Assembly (NCBI RefSeq): GCF_000092045.1
Contig: NC_007765.1
Span: forward strand, 124,001 to 188,000
Length of the DNA stretch: 64,000 nt
Reading direction: 5' to 3'
Source of the DNA: Rhizobium etli CFN 42
GTDB lineage: Bacteria; Pseudomonadota; Alphaproteobacteria; Rhizobiales; Rhizobiaceae
In this document: in pieces, positions 45,034-53,605 of the stretch
Layout of the letters: each line of letters begins with the position of its first letter
Numbering within the stretch: the stretch's first letter is position 1
Made by a program: the position numbers and the translations under genes
The notes under the pieces: generated by a model
Seen by the model: the letters and a program-made list of their open reading frames with translations, nothing else
Told to the model about the DNA's origin: nothing
Database searches by the model: none

Positions 45034-45897
45034 TCAACGGCGCTCAAGCAGTTTGCGGATAGCGGTCTCAAAGCTCGTTGTGCCCTTGCGCGGCCGAGCC
45101 TCGCCGCCTTCGAACTCGATCCAGCCTTCGTTGAAGCCGTCAAGCATGCGCATACGGGGTCGGGGGTTCTGCATGCCGTGGTTCAAAAATAGCGCTTCCC
45201 ATGTCTCTCTTGGAACCGGCTCAGCACGGACCGTCTTGCCGAACACGATAGAGAAGGCCTCCGCCATCTGCAGCGGCGTGATGCGGAAAGGGCCCTCAAG
45301 TTCGACGATGAGTTTGCCGGTCCAGTCCTCCTGCAGCATTTCAGCCGCAGTGGCGCCGACATCGCGCACGGAAACCATTGGCACGGGTTTGGTGAGCGGC
45401 TGCAGGAAGCTTGGCATGACGCCGCTCTCCCTTGCAGGCGCGATGTCCCAGGCTGAATTCTCCATGAACCAGGCGGCGCGCAGGAAAGCCACCGGCATCG
45501 GAAGTGTCGATATTGCCTGCTCGAAGAGGCCGAGCTGGCTCAGCAGATTCTCCTCCTTTGCCTGAGCGCCGATCGTCGATAGGCAGACCAGCTTTTTCGG
45601 TGATGCCTTTGTGAGCGCCGTCTTGAGCGCTTCGATGATAGCCTTTACCTCCGGGAAACCCGGCGCAGGATCGAAACTTGGCGGCAGAAGCAGGAAGACG
45701 CCCTCGGCCCCTTCGAAGGCCAGGGCGAGCTCCGGCGCGTCCGTCATGTCGGCAATGGCGATCTCCGCACCGCGATCCCGCCAGGCGCCTGCTTTTTCCG
45801 TATTGCGCAGGACTGCACGGACAGGCAGTCCCTGATCTAGCAATTTCGCGCCAACCACGGCGCCGACCTGGCCTGTTATTCCAGTCACAGCAAACAT
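45034..45897 (-). CDS. NmrA-like NAD(P)-binding protein
   Basis: A 287-residue atypical short-chain dehydrogenase starting MFAVTGITGQVGAVVGAKLL, the dinucleotide-binding motif; the frame is open further upstream but that part is the shadow of the divergent LysR gene. It has the NmrA-type layout (VRAVLRNTEKAGAW, GVFLLLPPSF, LRAAWFMENSAWD). Members include NAD(P)H:quinone oxidoreductases and redox-sensing regulators. It is divergent from a LysR regulator. Confidence 0.88.
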   Translation of the reverse strand: MFAVTGITGQVGAVVGAKLLDQGLPVRAVLRNTEKAGAWRDRGAEIAIADMTDAPELALAFEGAEGVFLLLPPSFDPAPGFPEVKAIIEALKTALTKASPKKLVCLSTIGAQAKEENLLSQLGLFEQAISTLPMPVAFLRAAWFMENSAWDIAPARESGVMPSFLQPLTKPVPMVSVRDVGATAAEMLQEDWTGKLIVELEGPFRITPLQMAEAFSIVFGKTVRAEPVPRETWEALFLNHGMQNPRPRMRMLDGFNEGWIEFEGGEARPRKGTTSFETAIRKLLERR

Positions 45898-45976
45898 TCT
45901 CGGACTCCATTTGGCAGCGGCCCGCGCCGGGATGAATGAAAGATGCGCCAAAGTTGCTTTTGACTGAACTGCCCCT

Positions 45977-45997
45977 TTGTCAGATAATTCATGACAA
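45977..45997. promoter_or_regulatory. Inverted repeat between NmrA and LysR genes
   Basis: TTGTCA and TGACAA form a perfect 6-bp inverted repeat separated by nine AT-rich bases, 18 bases before the LysR start. Size and symmetry are those of a LysR-type (T-N11-A) binding site, so it probably controls both divergent genes. Confidence 0.5.
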
Positions 45998-46015
45998 AAT
46001 ATCAGGAATTGGACG

Positions 46016-46915
46016 ATGTTCGACGGACGATTGCTGAATGGCGTCGGCGTGCTGGCCGCCGTGGTCGAGAGCGGCAGTTTTGCGCGGGCAGCCGTGGCGC
46101 TGGGGCTGACAGCTTCTGGAGTCAGCCGGGCAGTGGCGCGACTTGAGAGCCGTATCGGCGTGCGCCTGCTCGAGCGGACGACCCGTTCCCTGAGGCTCAC
46201 CGATGACGGTACGCGTTTCTACGAACAGGTCGTGCCGCTACTCGGCGGCATCGAAGAAGCCGCTGCCTATGCGGCCGGGACGACGCAGACGGTGCGTGGG
46301 AGGCTGCGGATCAATGTCGATCCTTATTTTTCGCGGCTGATTCTCGGGCCGAATCTCGGCACCTTTCTCGACCGCTATCCCGATCTTCAGATCGAGGTGG
46401 TGACAAGGAACGAGATCGGCGATCTTGTCGCCGACGGCATGGATGTGGCGGTGCGCTTCGGCGAAATCCCGGCGAAGAACTCGCTGATTGCCCGGCAGCT
46501 TTTTCGCACGAGGGTGATCACCGTTGCCGCGCCATCCTATCTTGCACGGCACGGCACGCCGAAGCTGCCTGTCGACCTGACTGATCATACCTGCATCCAA
46601 TATCAGGACCCTTTGACGGGCAGGGCTTTCGAATGGGAGTTGCGGCGCGGAAAGAAGGTGGTGCCGATCGAAACTCGGGGCCGCGTCCTCGTCAATGATG
46701 CCGGCACGGCGCTTGCTACCTGTCTCGCGGGGATCGGCATTGCCCAGGTCTTCTCGCTCGGCATGAAGCCCTATATCGACAGCGGTCAGTTGGTCGATCT
46801 CTATCCGGACTGGCCCGATGAGACCTTTCCGCTGCACTGCTTCTACACTTCGCGCCATCATGTGCCGGCCAAGGTTCGCGCCTTTATAGATTTTTGCGTC
46901 GAAATCGTCAGCTAG
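46016..46915 (+). CDS. LysR-family transcriptional regulator
   Basis: A 299-residue LysR regulator with helix-turn-helix (GSFARAAVALGLTASGVSRAVARLESRIGVRLLERTTRS) and effector domain. It lies back to back with the NmrA-like gene (118-base gap with an inverted repeat) and is its likely regulator. Confidence 0.9.
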   Translation: MFDGRLLNGVGVLAAVVESGSFARAAVALGLTASGVSRAVARLESRIGVRLLERTTRSLRLTDDGTRFYEQVVPLLGGIEEAAAYAAGTTQTVRGRLRINVDPYFSRLILGPNLGTFLDRYPDLQIEVVTRNEIGDLVADGMDVAVRFGEIPAKNSLIARQLFRTRVITVAAPSYLARHGTPKLPVDLTDHTCIQYQDPLTGRAFEWELRRGKKVVPIETRGRVLVNDAGTALATCLAGIGIAQVFSLGMKPYIDSGQLVDLYPDWPDETFPLHCFYTSRHHVPAKVRAFIDFCVEIVS

Positions 46916-47031
46916 ATGCCGCTGCAAAAATCGGCTCGAAGGCTTTTGCCAACCAGCATCTTCGGCGGGTTCAGCGGCCGCGAAAGCGCGGCATACGTCG
47001 CATCACACTAGCCGACGATATGGCCTTCGGC

Positions 47032-47802
47032 TCACGCGACGGACCAGCCACCATCCACCAATAGGTTCGCGCCGGTGATCAGGCTCGCAGCCGGCGATGC
47101 CAGGAAGACGACCGCTCCCACCACATCATTGGTTTCACCGATCCGGCCGAGGGGAATGTGATCGAGCGTCGCTTGGCGATTGGCGGGGTCGGATAGAAAG
47201 GGTGCCGTGCCATCCGTGTGGATGAAGGTCGGGGATACGGTGTTGACGGTGACATTGTAGCGTGCCCATTCGGCCGCAAGGCAGCGCGTCAGGTGATTGA
47301 TGGCCGCCTTGCTCATGCAATAGATTGCCTCGCCGCGCAGCGCCACGGTGGCCGCCTGTGAGCTGATGCTGATGATCCGGCCGCCATTTTGCTTGATCAT
47401 CTGACGCCCGACGGCCTGGGTCATCAGGAAGGTGCCCTTGATGTTGACATCGAGGATCTCGTCGAGGTCCTTCTCCTCGACGAGTTCCGCAAGATTGCCG
47501 GGAGCCACGCCGACGTTGTTGACGAGGACGTCGATCCGATCAAATGTCGTCAACGCTGCGTCGACGGCCTGTGCGATATGGGCTTTGTTGGGAATGTCGA
47601 GTTCAACGGCGAGGATTTTTCGCCCCGCGCCCTCGAGTTCGGCGACCAGGTCCGCCGACGCTGCGACATTGCGGACCCCCAAGACAATATCGGAGCCTGC
47701 CGCGGCGCAGGCAAGCGCGCAAGCTCGGCCGATGCCGCGGCTCGCGCCTGTTACCAAAGTCACTTTGCCGTCAAGGCTGAAGTCCGGCGCATGCCTCTGC
47801 AT
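47032..47802 (-). CDS. Short-chain dehydrogenase/reductase
   Basis: A 256-residue classical SDR. Cofactor motif TGASRGIG, structural NNVG, catalytic Ser (SISSQAA) and YCMSK are all present. The ATG at 47802 follows GGGAGG; an upstream extension of the frame is not credible. It resembles glucose-dehydrogenase or 3-oxoacyl-reductase-like SDRs, with no substrate evident. A fragment of a near relative is left at 44910-45018. Confidence 0.92.
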   Translation of the reverse strand: MQRHAPDFSLDGKVTLVTGASRGIGRACALACAAAGSDIVLGVRNVAASADLVAELEGAGRKILAVELDIPNKAHIAQAVDAALTTFDRIDVLVNNVGVAPGNLAELVEEKDLDEILDVNIKGTFLMTQAVGRQMIKQNGGRIISISSQAATVALRGEAIYCMSKAAINHLTRCLAAEWARYNVTVNTVSPTFIHTDGTAPFLSDPANRQATLDHIPLGRIGETNDVVGAVVFLASPAASLITGANLLVDGGWSVA

Positions 47803-47996
47803 CGTGGTGCCTCCCTTGGGAAACCCAATTATGGCAAGGTCGGCGAGCGGATGCCAGATTTTGTGCGCGTGCTGAGGAGTGTCGCCTTGGGACGCAGAAG
47901 CACCCCAAGCAGACATGCCGCGCTGGCTGTGTGCTAGTTGCGGCGCTTCGATGGGTGTAGACTGCGGAGACGATTGCATGTTCATGCAAGGCAACG

Positions 47997-49931
47997 ATGA
48001 TGGGCACCCCCGCGCTCGACCGAAAGCTGCTCGCGATCCTCGCGGCGGATATGGTTGGCTACTCCAAGGCGATGGAGGCCGATGAGGCCGGCACCATCAG
48101 GCGGCTGAAGGCCATCCGCGCCGAGCTGATCAATCCGGCCATCTCTGAGCGCCATGGCAGCGTTATCAAGCTGATGGGCGACGGCGCGCTCGTCGCCTTC
48201 GACAGTGTCGTCGATGCGGTTGCCTGCGCCGCAGAGTTTCAGAATAGCGTGGCGGCGCGCAATGCCGACCTGCCGGAGCCTGAGCGCATCGTATTCCGCG
48301 TCGGGATCAATCTGGGCGATGTTGCCTTGGTGGATGGCGATCTGTATGGGGATGGGGTGAATGTCGCCGCGCGGCTGGAGCATTTGGCTGAGCCTGGCGG
48401 CGTGATGGTGTCGGGGACGGCATTCGATCATCTCCAGGGCAAACTCGAGTGGCCGCTCGATTTCGCCGGCGAGCAGCAGGTCAAGAACATCAGCCGCCCC
48501 GTGCGGATGTACCGGCTGAGGCTCGACGGCAAACGGGCGCATCGCCCGTTTCTCGCACTGAGATCGCGCTGGGCCAAAACGGCTGCGGCGGCGATCGTTG
48601 CGTTGGCTCTGGCAGGCGGCGGGGCCGCCTGGTGGTTCTTCCAGCCGGAGCCTCTGATCGGCAAGCCGTCGGTGGCGGTGCTGCCCTTTAACAATTATGG
48701 CGGCGACGATGCCAGCGGGCGTCTCGCCGACGGCCTGACCGAGGACGTCATCACCGACCTCGCGCGGTTTCCCGAATTCGAGGTGGTGGCGCGGAATTCG
48801 ACTGAAGCCTATAGAGGCAAGCCGGTGGATGCCCGTCAGGTCGCAACTGCGCTCCATGTCGGCTTTGTTCTGGAAGGTTCGATCCAGCGGCAGAGTGGCC
48901 GGGTGCGCATCACAGCACAGTTGATCGATGCCAAAACCGGCCGCCATCTGTGGTCGGAGAATTGGGACCGGCCAGCCGAGGACGTGTTCGCCGTTCAGAC
49001 CGAAATCGCAGAGCAGGTCGCCAACCGGCTCGGCGGCGGCATGGGACTGATTCAGGAGGCCGGGCGGGCTGCAGCCAAGCGCAAACGGCCCGAAAACCTG
49101 AATGCCTATGACTATTATCTGCTCGGGACCGAGAAGATTGAAAGTATCACCAAAGCCGATGCGGAGGAGGCAGTTACATTCCTCAACCGCGCCGTCGAGC
49201 TGGATCCGGGGCTGGCGCGGGGCTGGGTCGAACTTTACCACGCTCATGATGTATTGGGTGTGTTCGGCGTCGATCCCGAGAGCAATCGCAAGGCGGCTGC
49301 CGATGCGGCTGAACGCGCCGTGCGCCTTGATCCGTGAGACGCCGAAGCCCACGTGGTGTTTGCCATGAGCCTTGCCAATAAGGGCGACATGGGCCGCGCC
49401 AAGTCCGAATTCGATACCGCCCTTCGCCTGGCGCCGGGCTCGTCCGAAATCCTGACGTTTTACAGCGGCTTTGCCGCCCGCTTCAACGAACCGGAACGCG
49501 GTGCTCAAATGGTCGACAAGGTCATGCGGCTCGACCCGAACCATCCGATGTGGGCGTCCAACTTCTTCGCACCTGCCTATTTTATGGCGGGGCGGTACCA
49601 GGACGCGGTGACGATGCTGGAGCGCATGACGCCCAACAACTACCAAAGGTGGACTTGGGTGGTCCGCAGCAGCTCGCTTGCAGCACTGGGCCGAACCGAT
49701 GAGGCGAAAGCTTCAGCCATGGAGGCTCTCAAACAGCACCCCGAGGTGACTGTCGAGAGCATGATCAATGAACCCGGCCTAAGCACGATCGAGCGCAACC
49801 GGTTCATAGAGACGATGCCGCTTGCCGGCTTCCCGGCTTGCGCCACGCCCGAGGCGCTGGCGAAACTCGCTAAACCTGTGCGACTGCCGGAATGCGAGGC
49901 GGGGAAGGTGGAGCCTCCCGGGCAACCGTAA
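47997..49931 (+). pseudogene. Class III adenylate cyclase with TPR repeats, broken by in-frame TGA
   Basis: The frame encodes a cyclase domain (metal Asp in AADMVGYS and in GDGALVAF), one membrane segment (about 195-215), a TolB/FlgO-like domain (SVAVLPFNNYGGDDASGRLADGLTEDVITDLARF) and TPR repeats. At codon 447 (49335-49337) a TGA interrupts the repeats; the same frame continues with DAEAHVVFAMSLANKGDMGRAKSEF to 49931. The expected codon is probably CGA (Arg). The cyclase part before the stop is complete, so a shortened protein may still make cAMP. It may be a recent mutation or a sequence error. It is divergent from the SDR gene. Confidence 0.88.
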
Positions 49932-50176
49932 AACAGCCGTGCAACGCGGCCCTCCAAGAGAGCCTCATCGTGAGGTGCCCCGCAGGGGCCTCGAACATCG
50001 CGCCTCCGATGAGAACGCACGGTACTTCGTCTTCATTAGGAATAACAGAGTCCGATCCCCGGGCGTGCAAGCCTACTCACGTCCTAGCCCGAATTAACTA
50101 AGAAAATCACACAATTAGTAAGTTGATCTGTCGCCGCTCTGATTATAGTCTTTTTATCTTATGGGAAGGCATAAAT

Positions 50177-50268
50177 CCTCCTCCGACTGCAGAGATCAGT
50201 CGGAAATGGAGGCTTTTGCTATGGGCAAACAATCTCACGTGTCAGATGGTTTGAGTATCGCGCGTTGA
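50177..50268 (+). promoter_or_regulatory. Hairpin covering the ribosome site of a 15-codon open frame
   Basis: CCTCC and CCGACT pair with AGTCGG and GGAGG (50177-50212), placing the GGAGG ribosome site in the stem. Nine bases later an ATG (50221) opens a 15-residue frame ending at TGA 50268. Upstream, TTGATC and TATAGT 15 bases apart could be a promoter. It might be a small RNA or a leader peptide. The rest of 49932-50446 shows no gene. Confidence 0.35.
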
Positions 50269-50446
50269 AGCCGATAGCCGACCTCCAACGAGGAGAATCC
50301 TAACATCCGATTCAGCTCCCGTCGCGAGGCGGGGCGAGGAGTCGTATTCGTTGGCGACCAACGCCGGAGGGGAGCCAGCACATCTCCAGAAGGAACGCTC
50401 TGGCGCATGCCTGATGTTAGTGAACCCCGATCAAGGAGCATGTACC

Positions 50447-50689
50447 ATGTCGAGACTTACGCTTTCGGTTTTCACCGCCCTCGCACTTCTGCTCGGTGGG
50501 CTTCAGTCGACGTTTGCTGCCAGCAGCAATTCACGGGACGAGACCACAACCATGGGCGAAAGCGGCAACCCGCCACCGAACGACAACGCAGGAAGCAGCA
50601 ACGGCACCAAGGACACCTCAACAAACAAGGGCAACCCGGACAACACCAACTGCAACGACTGCGGTTCGACCGGGCCCGGCAACAAATGA
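50447..50689 (+). CDS. Small secreted Asn/Thr/Gly-rich protein
   Basis: An 80-residue protein: signal peptide (LTLSVFTALALLLGGLQSTFAA), then about 57 polar residues rich in Asn, Ser, Thr, Gly and Asp with two closely spaced Cys (NCNDCG) near the end. AAGGAG lies upstream of the ATG. The low-complexity mature part suggests an exported disordered peptide; no family is recognised. Confidence 0.6.
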   Translation: MSRLTLSVFTALALLLGGLQSTFAASSNSRDETTTMGESGNPPPNDNAGSSNGTKDTSTNKGNPDNTNCNDCGSTGPGNK

Positions 50690-50825
50690 GGCTAATCCGG
50701 ACGTTATTACGTCCGGACAAACGTAGCAAAGCCAGGCCATTGGATGGCTAACTCTGCCGGAGCAGATTTTCGTCAGGCGAAAGGCGTGGCGAGGGCATAC
50801 TCAAGGTGCCTCCGGCATTCAGGGG

Positions 50826-50915
50826 GTCCGCAGATTTGTCACCAAAGCTGCGGACCGCCTGATCGACCGGCCGGCTTGGCCGTAGGCGTGACTACGACGC
50901 GCGCTGGCCGGTCGA
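50826..50915. terminator. Two strong hairpins between convergent genes
   Basis: GTCCGCAG/CTGCGGAC (50826-50855), with an inner TTTG/CAAA and TCAC loop, is followed by TCGACCGGCC/GGCCGGTCGA (50863-50915), which encloses a further CGTAG/CTACG hairpin. They lie between the small secreted-protein gene and the end of the Tad cluster, so a bidirectional terminator is likely, though no T-run follows. Confidence 0.4.
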
Positions 50916-50951
50916 CCCTCCGAGCCGTTTTGAAGAGTTTCGAACCGGCGC

Positions 50952-51827
50952 TCACCTCCGCGCCGGCGGCTTGGTGGCGGCGCGGCGCTGCAGCGCGAAA
51001 CGCGCGGCCGAGCAGTTCACGTCGGGAACGAGATCGTAGGTCTGCTGGTAGAGGCTCTGCGCCAGCGTGTTGTTGCCGCGGTTTTCCGAGGCGAGGGCGG
51101 CAAGCGCCGTACGCTTGTAGGCCTCGACGATCGGCTCCGCCGCCTTTGCCAGCGCCGCATCGTCGGCGGGTTCGGTTGCCAGCGAAAGCGCGGCATAGGT
51201 GACATCGCCATCGCGGCCGACGCGGCCGCCGACGGCGCCGTTGAAAGTCTGCTCGGAGACCTGGCGCAGGCGCCTGGCGTTCTTGATGCATGTCGGGATG
51301 CGGGCGGCTTCCGCGTTGATGCGCTCCGCCGTCGGGCCGGCCTCCGTGCTGCCGCCGCCGGAGAGGATCACATAGCCGATGATCCCGACGACGGCGAGGT
51401 AGACGAGCCCCATGCCGGCGAGGAAGGCAGGCTGCTTGAAGAGCGGCTTTTTCGGCTTGCCGTCGTCTGCCTTGGCAGCCTCCTTCTTCGGCGCCTCCTT
51501 GGCCGGCGCCTTCTCCAGGAACTGGAATTCGACATCCCTGCCGAGGCGGAAACTGTCGCCGGCTTTCAGCGAAGCCGTCTGCAGCAGCGCCTCGCCGCGC
51601 AGCATGATCGGGTTCAGCCCCATGCGGCGGATGATGAAGCCGCCGTCGCTCTGCTTTTCGATGCGCGCGTGGATCGGCGCCAGGAACGGATCGTCGACGA
51701 CGATATCGGCATTGGCTGCCCGGCCGATCGACATTTCCGCCCGGTCGAGCACATGGCTGCGGCTCTGGTCGCCGGGGCCGGTCTGAAGAAGGCTGGGTTT
51801 GTTGCCGCGAAAGAAGGAAAAGACCAT
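50952..51827 (-). CDS. FHA-domain membrane protein of the Tad cluster
   Basis: A 291-residue protein. Residues 1-105 form a FHA domain (MSIGRAANADIVVDDPFLAPIHARIE), which usually reads phosphothreonine. A Lys/Ala-rich linker, one membrane segment (FLAGMGLVYLAVVGIIGYVIL) and a C-terminal soluble domain follow. It is the last gene of the cluster, two bases after TadC. A second FHA-like domain sits on the CpaF ATPase, suggesting phosphorylation-dependent assembly; no kinase gene is in the cluster. Confidence 0.88.
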   Translation of the reverse strand: MVFSFFRGNKPSLLQTGPGDQSRSHVLDRAEMSIGRAANADIVVDDPFLAPIHARIEKQSDGGFIIRRMGLNPIMLRGEALLQTASLKAGDSFRLGRDVEFQFLEKAPAKEAPKKEAAKADDGKPKKPLFKQPAFLAGMGLVYLAVVGIIGYVILSGGGSTEAGPTAERINAEAARIPTCIKNARRLRQVSEQTFNGAVGGRVGRDGDVTYAALSLATEPADDAALAKAAEPIVEAYKRTALAALASENRGNNTLAQSLYQQTYDLVPDVNCSAARFALQRRAATKPPARR

Positions 51828-51829
51828 GA

Positions 51830-52735
51830 TCAGAACATCCCACTCGACATCATCTCGACGATTGCCGGCGCCAGCACCAGAAGCAGGATCGACACGACGA
51901 TCATCATCGCCGGCATGACGATCTTGGCTTTCAGCTTTTCACTGGCCCTGTCGGCCTTTTCCCAGCGGCGGAAGCGCAGGTCGCGCGCATGTTCGCGCAA
52001 CAGCTCGACGCGATTGCTGCCCTCGACCTCGCCCTGGATGACGGCGCGGATGACGCGCACCACCTCCTCGGCCGTCATGCGCGCCTCCAGGCGCTGCAGC
52101 GCCTCGATCATGCCGGTGCCGAGCGCCACGTCCTTCAGCGTCTGCTCGATCTCCTCGCTCATCACGGTGCCGGGGGCGGCCTCGGCATAGAGCCTCAGGC
52201 TTTCCGGCAGGGTCGCCTGCGCCTGCTGCGTCATGACGACGAGATCGAGGAAATAGGGAAATTCGCGCGAAATGCGTTCCTTGCGGTCCTGCATCTTGTC
52301 GTCGGCCACGACCCAGAAATAGATGGCGGGGATGAAGCCGAGGATCAGGCCCGCAACCAGCCCGCCGATGACGCTGCCGCTCGCAAAGCCGAACAGCACA
52401 CCGAGCAGGATGAAGCCGAAGAGGCTGAGAACGACGAGAAGGGCGATATATTCACGCCCCGTGACGCCGCCGAACGGCCGGCCGCCATAGATCAGCTTCT
52501 TTTCGAGCTGGGCGCCGAAATCGGCGAGAAGCGGCTCGAAGTGTCTCAGCACGAATTCGACAGGCGTGCGCATGCCGATGCTGTCGACGATATTCGGCGG
52601 CGGCCCGTCGCCACCGGCCGTGCGGCGCACCACTTGGATGCTGCCGAGCAGATCGCCGATCCACCAGACGATGAGCGCGGCGGTGATGCCGGCAAGGACG
52701 ATGATGATCGGGGCGAGGGGGATTTGCGACATCAT
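51830..52735 (-). CDS. tadC: Tad pilus inner-membrane platform protein TadC
   Basis: A 301-residue T2SSF-domain protein with N-terminal and central membrane segments and the cytoplasmic helical motif LPESLRLYAEAAPGTVMSEEIEQTLKDVALG. It overlaps TadB by four bases. TadB and TadC form the base on which the pilus is assembled. Confidence 0.9.
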   Translation of the reverse strand: MMSQIPLAPIIIVLAGITAALIVWWIGDLLGSIQVVRRTAGGDGPPPNIVDSIGMRTPVEFVLRHFEPLLADFGAQLEKKLIYGGRPFGGVTGREYIALLVVLSLFGFILLGVLFGFASGSVIGGLVAGLILGFIPAIYFWVVADDKMQDRKERISREFPYFLDLVVMTQQAQATLPESLRLYAEAAPGTVMSEEIEQTLKDVALGTGMIEALQRLEARMTAEEVVRVIRAVIQGEVEGSNRVELLREHARDLRFRRWEKADRASEKLKAKIVMPAMMIVVSILLLVLAPAIVEMMSSGMF

Positions 52736-53595
52736 ACCGACACCTTCATCATCGAGCGCATCCAGAAGAAGCCGGTGGCGTAGAGAATGGCGCCGACGAT
52801 CGCGATGACGATGCCGATGGCGTTGCCGAACACCTTGTCAATCAACTCCGGCTGGCCGAAGAAGATCATCAGGATCATGAACAGCGCGCCGCCATTGACG
52901 ACGCGGAAGTTCATCCGCGCCTGCGACGACGAGGTGCTGATCTTCTGGTCGAGCTTCCAGATCTCCTTGAAGGATTTCGACATTTCCGTCAGCGGCTCTG
53001 ATATGTCGCCGCCCTGGCGGGCAAACAGGCCGAGGGCGGCATCGACCATCTTGAAATGCAGGCTCGGCACGGTGCGGCCGTGGCGGTCGAGGGCCTCGAC
53101 CAGGCCGATGCCGAGCTTCTGTTCGCGGGCAATGCGCTCGAACTCGCGCGAGGCCGGCATCTGGCCGGTATCGGCGACCGCATTGACGGCGACGGCAAGC
53201 GGCTTGCCGGTGCGCACCGCCGAGACGATCTGGTCAACGGCATAGGGAAGCTGGGATTCGATCTGCAGCCAGCGACGTTGCAGGAAGTAGCGGATCGTCG
53301 CCTTGGGCAGGAAGACGGCGACGGGAATGGCAACGACGATGCCGACGATCGGCCCGAAGATCAGCGAGATCAGAGAAAAGACGATGATTGCCGTGATGGC
53401 ATAGGCGAGGATCATCGTATAGGGCGGCACGGCATCACGGCCGAAGACCTGGGCTGCCTCGCTGGCGAGCGCGATATCACGCTCGGTGGCGCGCAGGAGC
53501 GGTGCGGGCCATTGCACCGGCGCGCCCCAGACGAGCAGTCCCGCGGTCACCGCGCCGAGGCCGATCGTCAGGATCTGCAGAATGCTGATGTCCAT
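52732..53595 (-). CDS. tadB: Tad pilus inner-membrane platform protein TadB
   Basis: A 287-residue T2SSF-domain protein starting at ATG 53595. It has membrane segments at both ends and the cytoplasmic motif LPYAVDQIVSAVRTGKPLAVAVNAVADTG. It lies 10 bases after CpaF and overlaps TadC by four bases, the usual cpaF-tadB-tadC order. Confidence 0.9.
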   Translation of the reverse strand: MDISILQILTIGLGAVTAGLLVWGAPVQWPAPLLRATERDIALASEAAQVFGRDAVPPYTMILAYAITAIIVFSLISLIFGPIVGIVVAIPVAVFLPKATIRYFLQRRWLQIESQLPYAVDQIVSAVRTGKPLAVAVNAVADTGQMPASREFERIAREQKLGIGLVEALDRHGRTVPSLHFKMVDAALGLFARQGGDISEPLTEMSKSFKEIWKLDQKISTSSSQARMNFRVVNGGALFMILMIFFGQPELIDKVFGNAIGIVIAIVGAILYATGFFWMRSMMKVSV

Positions 53596-53605
53596 GGTTC
53601 CACCC

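Noticed and set aside
49335..49337. TGA in the cyclase gene as a selenocysteine or readthrough codon
   Set aside because: The position is inside a TPR where no Cys/Sec is expected, and no selenocysteine hairpin follows. A CGA-to-TGA change is simpler.
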